A DNA stretch of 64,000 bases from Cellulomonas taurus (GTDB lineage Bacteria; Actinomycetota; Actinomycetes; Actinomycetales; Cellulomonadaceae), in the NCBI RefSeq assembly GCF_012931845.1, contig NZ_CP051884.1, forward strand, positions 2,976,001 through 3,040,000, in the 5' to 3' direction. This document shows, in pieces, positions 36,548-44,437 of this stretch. Under the pieces are notes generated by a model. It had not been told where the DNA came from and did not search any database. It saw only the letters and a list, made by a program, of their open reading frames with translations. Within the stretch, counting starts at the first letter, position 1, and every line of letters starts with the position of its first letter. The position numbers and the translations under genes were made by a program.

Positions 36548-37723
36548 ATGCAGTTCGGAGTCTTCACGGTCAGCGACATCACGCCTGACCCCCACACCGG
36601 CCGGGTGCCCGACGACACCGAGCGGGTCCGCAACATCCTGGCGATCGCCGAGCACGCCGACGAGGTGGGGCTGGACGTCTTCGCCACCGGTGAGCACCAC
36701 AACCCGCCGTTCGTCGCCTCCTCCCCGACCACGATGCTCGGGTACCTCGCGGCCCGGACCAAGCAGATCCAGCTGTCGACCGCCACCACCCTGATCACCA
36801 CCAACGACCCGGTCCGCCTGGCCGAGGAGTACGCGATGCTCCAGGTGATCAGCGACGGCCGGATGGACCTGATGATGGGCCGCGGCAACACCGGCCCGGT
36901 CTACCCCTGGTTCGGCCAGGACATCCGCCAGGGCATCCCGCTCGCGATCGAGAACTACGCGCTGCTGCGGCGGCTGTGGACCGAGGACGTCGTGAACTGG
37001 GAGGGCAAGTTCCGCACCCCGCTGCAGGGCTTCACCAGCACCCCGCGCCCGCTCGACGGCGTCCCGCCGTTCGTCTGGCACGGCTCGATCCGCTCCCCCG
37101 AGATCGCCGAGCAGGCGGCCTTCTACGGGGACGGCTTCTTCCACAACAACATCTTCTGGCCGATCAGCCACACCAAGCAGATGGTCAACTTCTACCGCCA
37201 GCGCTTCGAGCACTACGGCCACGGCCAGGCGGACCAGGCGATCGTCGGCCTCGGCGGCCAGGTGTTCATGCGGAAGAACTCCCAGGACGCGGTGAACGAG
37301 TTCCGCCCCTACTTCGACGTCGCGCCGGTCTACGGTCACGGGCCCTCCCTGGAGGAGTTCGCCGACCAGACCCCGCTGACCGTCGGATCGCCGCAGCAGG
37401 TGATCGACCGCTACGCCGCCCTGCGGCACGAGGTCGGCCACTACCAGCGCCAGCTGTTCCTGATCGACCACGCCGGACTGCCGCTCAAGACGGTCTTCGA
37501 GCAGATGGACATCCTGGCCGGCGAGGTCGTTCCCGTGCTCCGCAAGGAGATGGAGTCCGACCGTCCTGCCCACGTCCCCTCCGACCCGCCGAGCCACGCG
37601 CAGCGCGTCGCCGCCGCCCGTGCCGCCGGACAGGTGCACGAGCAGCAGCAGGCCGCCGCCGACCACTGGACCGGCAAGACCGCCGAAGACGACCTGGCCG
37701 CCGCTGACGCGGTGACCCGCTGA
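36548..37723 (+). CDS. LLM-class monooxygenase, CE1758-type, partner of an FMN reductase
   Basis: 391 residues. Luciferase-fold: MQFGVFTVSDITPDP, FATGEHHNPPFV, IQLSTATTLITTNDPVR, GRMDLMMGRGNTGPVYPWFG. The C-terminal ~60 residues are a Gln/Ala-rich extension beyond the barrel. The sequence and the FMN-reductase gene 14 bp downstream match the CE1758/CE1759 LLM duo, a two-component monooxygenase named from Corynebacterium efficiens. It would use FMNH2 and O2 on an unknown substrate. ATG 36548 after CAGGAG. Confidence 0.87.
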   Translation: MQFGVFTVSDITPDPHTGRVPDDTERVRNILAIAEHADEVGLDVFATGEHHNPPFVASSPTTMLGYLAARTKQIQLSTATTLITTNDPVRLAEEYAMLQVISDGRMDLMMGRGNTGPVYPWFGQDIRQGIPLAIENYALLRRLWTEDVVNWEGKFRTPLQGFTSTPRPLDGVPPFVWHGSIRSPEIAEQAAFYGDGFFHNNIFWPISHTKQMVNFYRQRFEHYGHGQADQAIVGLGGQVFMRKNSQDAVNEFRPYFDVAPVYGHGPSLEEFADQTPLTVGSPQQVIDRYAALRHEVGHYQRQLFLIDHAGLPLKTVFEQMDILAGEVVPVLRKEMESDRPAHVPSDPPSHAQRVAAARAAGQVHEQQQAAADHWTGKTAEDDLAAADAVTR

Positions 37724-37737
37724 GGAGCATCACCACC

Positions 37738-38364
37738 ATGACCACCCGTCGCATCGTCGCCATCTCGGCCGGTCTGTCCCAGCCGTCCTCCACCCGACTG
37801 CTGGCCGACCGACTGGCCGAGGCCACCCGCACCGAGCTGGGCGCCCAGGGCGTCCCGGCCGAGGTGCAGGTGATCGAACTGCGGGACGTGGCGCACGACA
37901 TCATCAACGCCATGCTCACCGGCGGTGTCGCCAGCCAGGCGCTCACCGAGGTGATCGAGGCGGTGACCGGCGCCGACGGCCTGATCGCCGTCACCCCGCT
38001 GTTCACCACGACCTATTCCGGGCTGTTCAAGAGCTTCATCGACATCCTGGACAAGGACTCGATCACCGGACTGCCGGTGTTGATCGGCGCGACGGGTGGC
38101 ACCCCGCGGCACTCGCTCGCCCTCGAGTACTCGATCCGCCCGCTGTTCACGTATCTGCGGGCGGATGTGGCGACCACCACCGTGTTCGCCGCCACCGACG
38201 ACTGGGCGGCGGGCAGCACCGCCGGTGAGCCCAGCCCGCTGCCGACCCGGATCGCCCGGGCCGGGACGGAGTTCGCCCGGACCATCGCGGCCCGCGACCC
38301 GCGCACGGCACCCGAGGACCCGTTCGCGGGCACCCCGGACTTCGCCAGCCTGCTGGGCGGCTGA
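37738..38364 (+). CDS. NAD(P)H:FMN reductase, CE1759-type, partner of the LLM monooxygenase
   Basis: A 208-residue flavodoxin-like NADPH-dependent FMN reductase: N-terminal RRIVAISAGLSQPSSTRLLAD phosphate-binding loop, VTPLFTTTYSGLFKSFID flavin-binding segment and LIGATGGTPRHSL. It supplies reduced FMN to the preceding monooxygenase. ATG at 37738 after GAGGAG, 14 bp after the LLM stop, so one operon. It may also act alone as a quinone or flavin reductase. Confidence 0.87.
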   Translation: MTTRRIVAISAGLSQPSSTRLLADRLAEATRTELGAQGVPAEVQVIELRDVAHDIINAMLTGGVASQALTEVIEAVTGADGLIAVTPLFTTTYSGLFKSFIDILDKDSITGLPVLIGATGGTPRHSLALEYSIRPLFTYLRADVATTTVFAATDDWAAGSTAGEPSPLPTRIARAGTEFARTIAARDPRTAPEDPFAGTPDFASLLGG

Positions 38365-38509
38365 TCCGACCGCCGATCGCCCCGGGACTCCCGCGCGTCC
38401 CGGGGCGACCGTCGTCTGCGCCGCACACCAGCCGCCCCCGGGTGCAGCGCCAACGCCCCGCGCAGCCGCCGACGCGCCGTACGCCTGCGGGCGTTGAGCC
38501 CCCGCGGGC

Positions 38510-38645
38510 GAGGTCGGCAGTCGACGCCACAACCGGCCTGGCGAAGTGCCGACCTCGGGGGCCAACTGCCGACCTCAGGCGCGAAGTGCCGACCTCGGGG
38601 GCCAACTGCCGACCTCGGCACGGCCGGGAGACGGCCGACCTCGGG
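38510..38645. repeat. Intergenic GAGGTCGGCA repeat array
   Basis: The 310-bp gap 38365-38674 between convergent genes holds no plausible gene. Within it, a 40-bp unit is tandemly duplicated (38541-38580 and 38581-38620, differing at the last few bases). Each unit contains GAAGTGCCGACCTC and CAACTGCCGACCTC. An inverted copy, GAGGTCGGCAGT, starts at 38510 and a degenerate one ends near 38645. The same core appears at 17651-17720. Confidence 0.75.
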
Positions 38646-38674
38646 GTGGCGGGCTGGGAGCGGGCGGGGAGCGG

Positions 38675-40957
38675 TCAGTCCCGGGCGATCAGCACCAGGG
38701 TCGCGTCGTCGTCCGAGTCGGGGTCGCGCAGCCCGTGCACGAGGGCGTCCAGGTGCCCCGGGCGCGCCTGCGGGATGCCCGCCACCGCCCGGTCCATCGC
38801 CACCCGCAGCGACTCCCCCCGGCGTTCGATCACCCCGTCCGACAGCAGCACCAGCCGCTCACCCGGTTCCAGGGTGCCGGACTCCTCGGCGGGCGGACCG
38901 TCCAGCAGACCGATCAGCGGCGACCCGAGCACCCGCAGCCAGGATGCCGCGGAGTCCGTGACCAGCAGCGGCGGCAGATGTCCGGCGGAGGAGTACTCGT
39001 AGCGCCCGGTCGCCGGGTCGATCACCACCAGCACCAGGGTCGCCATCTGTCCCGGCAGGGTCCAGCGTGCCAGCGTCGCCAGCCGGTGCAGCACGCGCGC
39101 CGGCGAGGCCGAGTCGACCATGTAGGCCCGGACGGCGTTTCGCAGCTGACCCATCGCGCCGACCGCCGCCAGTCCGTGACCGGTCACGTCGCCGACCGCG
39201 ACCGCGATCCGGCCGTCCTGCAATCGCAGCACGTCGAACCAGTCGCCGCCCACCCGGCCACCGTCCGCCGGACGGTAGTGCGCGTCCACCTGCCAGCCGT
39301 CGACCGCGGGCATCCGGGCCGGGAGCAGGGCGCGCTGCACCGCCTGCGCGGCACGGATCTCGCGTTGTCCGCGTCGGAACAGCGCCTCGACCAGATGCCC
39401 GCGCAGGTCGTCGGCGGCGGTCACCTGGACCTCCTCCCAGGGTGCCGAACGGCCACGGACCAGCTCGCGCCACAGGTCGAAGGACCGCCGCGGGCTGAGC
39501 CGGAATCGGTCGCCGTCCTGGACGACCTCCTTGCCGGTCGGGTCGCCGCCCCAGTCGACGGTCCGGATCACCTCGTCCCGGAGCCAGATCACGGTTCCGC
39601 CGTCCGGCAGCGCGAGGGCCAGGATCCCGGCCACCCCCGGGACGGTGGGCGCGTCCTCCGGCAGCCCGTCCAGGACCAGCACCCCGGCGCGGTCACCGGT
39701 CGCGGCGACCGGACCACCGGGCACCAGGCTGCCGCCACCCGTCGACAGCTCGCCGGAGGTCACCCAGTCGAGCAATGGCTGCGGGTCGTCCGGCACCCGG
39801 CCCCGCGAGGCGAGGTCGCCGTCGGCGCAGACCAGCACCCCGTCGGCGGGTACCAGTTCCAGCAGCGCGTCGTCACCGGTCAGGGCCTGGGCCAACGACC
39901 GCTCCTCGTCGCGGGAGGCGGCCACCAGGCGGGCGAGGATCGCCGAGGACGCCCGGGTCGCGTCCAGCACGTCCTGGTCGACCTGGGCGATCAGCCGCAG
40001 CGACAGGGCCACGGCCAGGAACTCCGCCGCCGCCCGCACCCCGTAGGAGGGCGCGTGGGGCCCGGCGTAGTGGTGGCAGGCGATCATCCCCCAGAGCTTC
40101 CCGTCCCGGAGCAGGGAGATCGACATCGAGGCGCGGACGCCCATGTTGCGCAGGTACTCGCAGTGGATCGGCGACACCGACCGCAGGCTGGCGTAGGTCA
40201 GGTCCAGCGGGGTGGGCAGTGCGGGCACCACCGGCACCGGGACGTAGTCCACGTCGGAGATCAACCGGATCCAGGACTTCTCGTACAGCGCGCGTGCCTG
40301 CGGCGGGATGTCGGAGGCCGGGTAGTGCAGCCCGAGGAAGGGTTCCAGCTCGTCCCGCTTGGCCTCGGCGACGACCTCGCCGTTGTAGTCGGCGTCGAAG
40401 CGGTAGATCATCACGCGGTCGAAGCCGGTCAGCCGTCGCACGTGCCGCGCTGCCAGGTCGTACAGCTCGGGCAGCGTGGTGCCGCGGTTCAGCTCGGCGA
40501 TCGCGTCCCGGACACCCTCGTAGGTGGTGCCGTAGGTGAGCGGCCGGATGCCGTCGGCCGGTTCGAGCTCGAGCACGAACACCGAGGCGTCGCTCGGCGG
40601 ACGGTGCACGACCACGTCCAGGTCGACCACGGCACCGCCGACCACGACCTGCACCAGCCCGGGATTGCGCACCCGGGTGTCCGGCACGTCGTCCAGCTGA
40701 TCGCGGACGGTGCCGTCGGCGACCGCGCCGAGCACCTCGACCAGCGTCCGACCCACCACCTCGTCCACCGGCTTCCCGAGGAGCTCGTGGACGTTCTCCG
40801 ATGCCTGGCGGATGATCCCGTCCGCCAGCTGCACCACCATCAGCAGCCCGCGCGGCTGCACGGACCCGGGGATGTGGATCGGCTCGCGCGCGCAGTTGTC
40901 GAGGTCGATGGTGACCTCGGGCGACACGAACCAGGTGTGGTCGAGAGCGTCGGTCAT
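38675..40957 (-). CDS. Bacteriophytochrome photoreceptor with C-terminal SpoIIE/PP2C phosphatase
   Basis: 760 residues. A full photosensory core: N-terminal bilin-binding Cys22 in LDNCAREPIHIPGSVQPRG (as in DrBphP); PAS; GAF with PASDIP (213-218) and SPIHCEY; PHY with the tongue motif TVDWGGDP...SPRRSFDLWREL. The C-terminus (~530-760) is a SpoIIE-type PP2C phosphatase (GRVGGDWFDV, GDVTGHGLAA, LLSDGVIERR, DDDATLVLI), not a histidine kinase. Red/far-red light would thus set dephosphorylation of an anti-anti-sigma protein. ATG 40957; a 15-bp palindrome lies directly upstream. No heme oxygenase for biliverdin is in the window. Confidence 0.9.
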   Translation of the reverse strand: MTDALDHTWFVSPEVTIDLDNCAREPIHIPGSVQPRGLLMVVQLADGIIRQASENVHELLGKPVDEVVGRTLVEVLGAVADGTVRDQLDDVPDTRVRNPGLVQVVVGGAVVDLDVVVHRPPSDASVFVLELEPADGIRPLTYGTTYEGVRDAIAELNRGTTLPELYDLAARHVRRLTGFDRVMIYRFDADYNGEVVAEAKRDELEPFLGLHYPASDIPPQARALYEKSWIRLISDVDYVPVPVVPALPTPLDLTYASLRSVSPIHCEYLRNMGVRASMSISLLRDGKLWGMIACHHYAGPHAPSYGVRAAAEFLAVALSLRLIAQVDQDVLDATRASSAILARLVAASRDEERSLAQALTGDDALLELVPADGVLVCADGDLASRGRVPDDPQPLLDWVTSGELSTGGGSLVPGGPVAATGDRAGVLVLDGLPEDAPTVPGVAGILALALPDGGTVIWLRDEVIRTVDWGGDPTGKEVVQDGDRFRLSPRRSFDLWRELVRGRSAPWEEVQVTAADDLRGHLVEALFRRGQREIRAAQAVQRALLPARMPAVDGWQVDAHYRPADGGRVGGDWFDVLRLQDGRIAVAVGDVTGHGLAAVGAMGQLRNAVRAYMVDSASPARVLHRLATLARWTLPGQMATLVLVVIDPATGRYEYSSAGHLPPLLVTDSAASWLRVLGSPLIGLLDGPPAEESGTLEPGERLVLLSDGVIERRGESLRVAMDRAVAGIPQARPGHLDALVHGLRDPDSDDDATLVLIARD

Positions 40958-40959
40958 GT

Positions 40960-40974
40960 GGCGGTGACACCGCC
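40960..40974 (-). promoter_or_regulatory. Palindrome at the start of the phytochrome gene
   Basis: GGCGGTGTCACCGCC is a perfect 7-1-7 dyad 2 nt before the ATG at 40957. GGAAGG, the only Shine-Dalgarno-like sequence, lies on its far side. It may be an RNA hairpin bringing the two close, or an operator. Confidence 0.4.
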
Positions 40975-41162
40975 TTCCGTCCTGAGGGTCGTCGGGACCT
41001 GGGGGAGCTCCCGCCGGTGGGCGGACGCACCGGGCGGCCACGGTCACGAGCAACCCGGCCCGCAGCTTCTCAGGCGTTCAGTCCTGCGTCCAGCGGTGGC
41101 GTGGGTGACCCGAGCGGCGGTTCCCCGCCACCGCCGGCCCCGTGCCCGTCACACCGTGCCCG

Positions 41163-41543
41163 TCACACCGTCCAGGCGATCAGCGCGATCCCGAGCGCCG
41201 CGGCGGCCACGGTCAGCAGCACGGTGCCGAGGGCGTTGGCCACTGCCCGCGGCAGCTCGTCGTCCTGCACCAACCGCACCGTCTCGACCGCCGCAGTGGA
41301 GAAGGTGGTGTAGCCGCCGCAGAAGCCGGTGGCCAGCACCGTCTGCCACCCCGTCGGCAGCCCGGCGTACAGGTGTGCCCCGGCGATCAGCCCGATCAGC
41401 AGCGACCCGGTCACGTTGATCGCGATGGTCGCCACCGGCAGCACCGTGCGCCATCGCAGCCGGATCTCCCCGTCCAGCCAGAACCGGCACGCGGCGCCGA
41501 TCCCGCCCGCCAGCGCCAGCAGGACCGCCAGTCCCCCGGTCAT
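41163..41543 (-). CDS. crcB: Fluoride channel CrcB/Fluc, second subunit gene
   Basis: A 126-residue membrane protein with four helices. Seen: GGIGAACRFWLDG, NVTGSLLIGL (the conserved Asn and Gly) and GFCGGYTTFSTAAVE, the Fluc pore signature. It exports fluoride as a dual-topology dimer, or as a heterodimer with its neighbour. ATG overlaps the stop of the upstream crcB (ATGA). Confidence 0.9.
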   Translation of the reverse strand: MTGGLAVLLALAGGIGAACRFWLDGEIRLRWRTVLPVATIAINVTGSLLIGLIAGAHLYAGLPTGWQTVLATGFCGGYTTFSTAAVETVRLVQDDELPRAVANALGTVLLTVAAAALGIALIAWTV

Positions 41544-41959
41544 CGGTCCGCCCCGAGCGGCAGCAGCCTGCCCAGTCGGATCCCGACCCAGCCCAGCAGC
41601 ACCCCGCCGACCATGGTGCCCAGCACGTAGCCGATCGCCTGCGCCGCGGCACCGTCGGCCAGCAGCCGCTCGGTCTCCAGGGCCAGGGCACTGAAGGTGG
41701 TGTACCCGCCCAGGAATCCGGTGCCGATCGCCAGCCGTGCCCGCAGCGCCCCGGGGTGCTGCGGCCCGAAGCGCGCGCACACCTCAAGCACGACCCCCAG
41801 CGCCAGCGCGCCGGTGAGGTTGGCCGTCAGTGTCCCGACCGGCCAGCCGTGCACCGGCGGCCACCCGGCACCGATCAGCGCCCGGCTCAGGGCACCGGCC
41901 GCACCGGTCACGGCGACCAGCAGCACGAGCAGCGGTCGCCGGTGCGCGGGTGGGGTCAC
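41540..41959 (-). CDS. crcB: Fluoride channel CrcB/Fluc, first subunit gene
   Basis: A 139-residue four-helix Fluc protein: VTGAAGALSRALIG, NLTGALALGVVLE and GFLGGYTTFSALALETE. Start GTG at 41959 with only a weak ribosome-binding site. The two genes are different enough to form the antiparallel heterodimer known from Gram-positive bacteria. No fluoride-riboswitch consensus is visible upstream. Confidence 0.9.
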   Translation of the reverse strand: MTPPAHRRPLLVLLVAVTGAAGALSRALIGAGWPPVHGWPVGTLTANLTGALALGVVLEVCARFGPQHPGALRARLAIGTGFLGGYTTFSALALETERLLADGAAAQAIGYVLGTMVGGVLLGWVGIRLGRLLPLGADR

Positions 41960-42063
41960 CGGCTCATCGTCGCACTCTCGCTAGGCTGATCAGTGCCCTG
42001 ACCTGCGCCGAGCGCCGGTTCGGGACAGACTGGGATCCGGCACACGGACGAAGGAGCACAGGC

Positions 42064-42513
42064 ATGACGTTCGCATCGGGCCCGTCCGGACCCTCCCCCG
42101 TCACCGATCCGCCCAAGGCACAGCCGTCACTCGGCCATCTGATCAGCCAGATGTCGGAGCAGACCGCCCGACTGGTGCGCGCCGAGATCGACCTGGCCAA
42201 GGCGGAGCTGACCGAGAAGGCGAAGGCCGCCGGCATCGGCATCGGCCTGTTGGCAGCGGCCGGGTTCCTCGGCTTCTTCGCCTTCGCGGTCCTGCTCACC
42301 GTGGTGATCCTGGCGCTGGCCGAGGCGTTCCCGGCCTGGCTCGCGGCGCTGATCGTGCTGGTGGTGCTGCTGGTCGTCGTCGGGGTGCTCGCGATGGTCG
42401 GGATCAAGAAGCTCAAGCAGGGCGTCCCGCCCACCCCGGAGAAGGCGATCGACGGCGTGAAGCAGGACGCCGACGCCGTCACCACCGCCGTGAAGGAAGG
42501 TCTGCAGCGATGA
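42064..42513 (+). CDS. Phage-holin-family (superfamily III-like) membrane protein
   Basis: 149 residues. An amphipathic N-terminal helix (LGHLISQMSEQTARLVRAEIDLAKAELTEKAKA split over ~30 residues), two membrane helices (~residues 57-80 and 88-115) and a charged C-terminal tail. This is the chromosomal actinobacterial holin_3_6-type family, usually next to a DUF3618 gene as here, and not evidence of a phage. Its role is thought to be in the cell envelope. ATG 42064 after GGAG. Confidence 0.82.
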   Translation: MTFASGPSGPSPVTDPPKAQPSLGHLISQMSEQTARLVRAEIDLAKAELTEKAKAAGIGIGLLAAAGFLGFFAFAVLLTVVILALAEAFPAWLAALIVLVVLLVVVGVLAMVGIKKLKQGVPPTPEKAIDGVKQDADAVTTAVKEGLQR

Positions 42514-42788
42514 GCGACGACACCCCGAAGCTGACCGTCTCCGACTACGAGGCCGAGGTACTCCGCTCGCGTGCCGACCTGGCGGCGACCGCGGACGCCC
42601 TCGCGGCGAAGCTGGACCCGCGTACCCAGGTCGCCGAGGCGAAGGAGTCGGCGTCCCGGCTGGTCCGGGACGCGGTGGGCAGCGACCCCGCCGCCGACCC
42701 GAGCAACCGCACCCGGGCGCGGACGATCCTCGCGGGCGGCGTCGCGGCCGTGGCCGGACTCGTCGTGCTGGCGATCAAGCGACGCTGA
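42510..42788 (+). CDS. DUF3618 membrane-tethered protein
   Basis: 92 residues. The start SDYEAEVLRSRADLAATADALAAKL matches DUF3618, followed by a charged linker and one C-terminal membrane helix (ILAGGVAAVAGLVVLAIKRR). Overlaps the holin-like gene by 4 nt (ATGA), so translation is coupled. Its end overlaps the convergent ogt gene by 14 nt. Function unknown. Confidence 0.85.
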   Translation: MSDDTPKLTVSDYEAEVLRSRADLAATADALAAKLDPRTQVAEAKESASRLVRDAVGSDPAADPSNRTRARTILAGGVAAVAGLVVLAIKRR

Positions 42789-43296
42789 GCAGCCCCGCCT
42801 CGTGGGCCAACAGCGCCCGCTTCACGTCGAGGCCGTAGTAGTACCCACCCATCGCCCCTCCGGTGCGCAGCACCCGGTGACAGGGGACGAAGGGTGCGAT
42901 CAGATTGCGTGCGCAGGCGGACCCGGCAGCCCGGACGGCGGCCGGGTTCCCTGCTGCCTGGGCGAGTTCGGCGTAGGTGAGCGTGCTGCCGGGCGCGATC
43001 GTTCGCATGACCTGCCACGCCCGCTGGGTGAACGGGCCGCCCGGTTGCTCCACCGCTACCGCGTCCAGCGCGTCCAGGTCACCGTCGGCGTACCGCCGCA
43101 CCGCGTCGGCCACCGGACCGTTGCCCGGTTCGCTGCGGATGCCCCGTGCCCGCAGCACGGCACCCAGTCGGGCGGCCAGGACGTCCACCGGGGTGAATCC
43201 GGCGGCGCGGACCACGTCGTCCTCGGGGGACGAGATCACGGTGAGCGGGCCGGCCGGGGTCGCCAGCACCTGCACGGACAGCGGGGTGGTCGTCAT
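42775..43296 (-). CDS. ogt: Methylated-DNA--protein-cysteine methyltransferase
   Basis: A 173-residue suicide DNA-repair protein that takes the alkyl group from O6-methylguanine on its active-site Cys in IAPFVPCHRVLRTGG, followed by GGYYYGLDVKRALLAHE. The helix-turn-helix region (TLTYAELAQAAGNPAAVRA) is normal. ATG 43296. Tail-to-tail overlap of 14 nt with the DUF3618 gene. Confidence 0.93.
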   Translation of the reverse strand: MTTTPLSVQVLATPAGPLTVISSPEDDVVRAAGFTPVDVLAARLGAVLRARGIRSEPGNGPVADAVRRYADGDLDALDAVAVEQPGGPFTQRAWQVMRTIAPGSTLTYAELAQAAGNPAAVRAAGSACARNLIAPFVPCHRVLRTGGAMGGYYYGLDVKRALLAHEAGLLSVA

Positions 43297-43398
43297 GCCC
43301 CCATCCTGCGCCGCGCGCGGGCCGGGTGCTGGCGGAATTCGGACACCGCGGGTGTCGTCGTCGTCGCCCGCGGTGCCGATCGGGTGGATCAGGGTGGA

Positions 43399-43605
43399 TC
43401 AGGAGTCGTCGCGCTGGTCCGGGATGCCGACCAGCAGCTCGCGGACCTCGGTCTCGCGGTACCGCCGGTGACCGCCGAGGGTCCGGATCGAGGAGAGCTT
43501 CCCCGCCTTGGCCCAACGCGTCACGGTCTTCGGGTCGACCCGGAACAGCGAGGCGACCTCCGAGGGCGTCAGGAGCACCTCGTTCTCGGTGTGGGGAGCG
43601 GACAT
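43399..43605 (-). CDS. bldC: BldC-type MerR-like DNA-binding regulator
   Basis: A 68-residue protein, the same length as Streptomyces BldC and nearly collinear with it: LLTPSEVASLFRVDPKTVTRWAKAG and SIRTLGGHRRYRETEV. It binds DNA cooperatively and controls developmental timing in Streptomyces; in non-sporulating Micrococcales its role is less clear. ATG 43605 with GGAGG five bases upstream. An upstream in-frame extension exists but lacks homology and is rejected. Confidence 0.93.
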   Translation of the reverse strand: MSAPHTENEVLLTPSEVASLFRVDPKTVTRWAKAGKLSSIRTLGGHRRYRETEVRELLVGIPDQRDDS

Positions 43606-44111
43606 GGGTACCTCCGAGGCCGGAGAGGGCACCACCGTCGCGGTGACGCCCCCGTTGTCTGGTCGCTTCACGGCCCCTGCTGGACCGATCGTCATGGCAT
43701 GCGTGTTCCTCATGCGTTGCCCCCCGGAACACAGGTCACCCTGCCACGCGGAGAGCCACCCAAGAGGGACCAACATCCCATCCCGGACAACCATCACTAA
43801 TCAGGACAGGATAGGTCGTAACGCCCACGCTGGCGCGTCAAGTCCCCGACCAGGGCGAAAACGCCGCGAACCCGGGTGATCCGGACACCCGTTCGGCGGC
43901 CGCCCCTCACCCGTACGTGAGCAAGCTCACAAGGCCGGAACACCCCTCACCTGCCGAATGAGGGCCGTCCGAGTGGATCCGGCGGTCCCCGCGAGTGGCC
44001 GGATCGCGGACCAGGCATGTACCGTTGCCAATCGAACAGATATTCCAGCATCCCGGGGCCGCACGTCTTTGCACGGAGCCGCCCCGCTTCCACGTTGAGG
44101 GGGTCGGTGCC
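43606..44111. other. 506-bp intergenic region between bldC and the DUF3073 gene
   Basis: Divergent control region with no convincing gene. For bldC a -10-like TATCCT (minus strand, 43813-43808) would give a leader near 200 nt; TTGACG (43841-43836) is a -35 candidate but the spacing to TATCCT (22 bp) is wrong. The part 43,900-44,080 is less GC-rich than the rest. Room exists for a small RNA, but no known RNA was recognised. Confidence 0.5.
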
Positions 44112-44297
44112 ATGGGGCGCGGCCGTCAGAAGGCTAAGCAGACCAAGGTGGCTCGGGAGCTGAAGTACTTCAGCCCCGAACCGGATTACCGGGTCCTCGA
44201 GCGAGAGCTCACGGAACCCAGGAGCAACCTGGTCACGGACAGCCGACAGGACTCCGACGACGAGGACGACTACTCCCGCTGGGCGGACGAGCGCTGA
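44112..44297 (+). CDS. DUF3073 family protein
   Basis: 61 residues. It starts MGRGRQKAKQTKVARELKY, then FSPEPDYRVLERELTEP, and ends with an acidic tail (SDDEDDYSRWADE). This is the actinobacteria-specific DUF3073 family: basic N-terminus, acidic C-terminus, function unknown. ATG 44112 follows GAGGGGG at about nine bases. Terminator directly downstream. Confidence 0.92.
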   Translation: MGRGRQKAKQTKVARELKYFSPEPDYRVLERELTEPRSNLVTDSRQDSDDEDDYSRWADER

Positions 44298-44315
44298 CCT
44301 CGTCGGACTGACAGA

Positions 44316-44353
44316 CATCGCCCGCGGTGCGGTCATTCCCACCGCGGGCGATG
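44316..44353. terminator. Terminator between the DUF3073 gene and purM
   Basis: A perfect 13-bp stem, CATCGCCCGCGGT (44316-44328) with ACCGCGGGCGATG (44341-44353), and a 12-nt loop between two convergent genes; probably works both ways. Confidence 0.85.
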
Positions 44354-44437
44354 CATGTCCGAACCGTCAGCGCTCGGATCGCAGCGTGCGCCGTCCGAGC
44401 GCCGCCGTGCGGCTCCGACCCGCCGCTGGGATCGCGC

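Noticed and set aside
41960..42063. Fluoride riboswitch upstream of the crcB pair
   Set aside because: I looked for the conserved GGCGAUGG and GCUGAUGRC-like elements in the minus strand and did not find the paired layout.
42064..42513. Holin-family gene as sign of a prophage
   Set aside because: It is paired with a DUF3618 gene as in many actinobacterial chromosomes, with no phage genes, integrase or attachment repeats nearby.
43606..43797. N-terminal extension of BldC by 64 residues
   Set aside because: The 68-residue form matches the known BldC length and has GGAGG at the proper distance; the extension has no recognisable homology and is low complexity.
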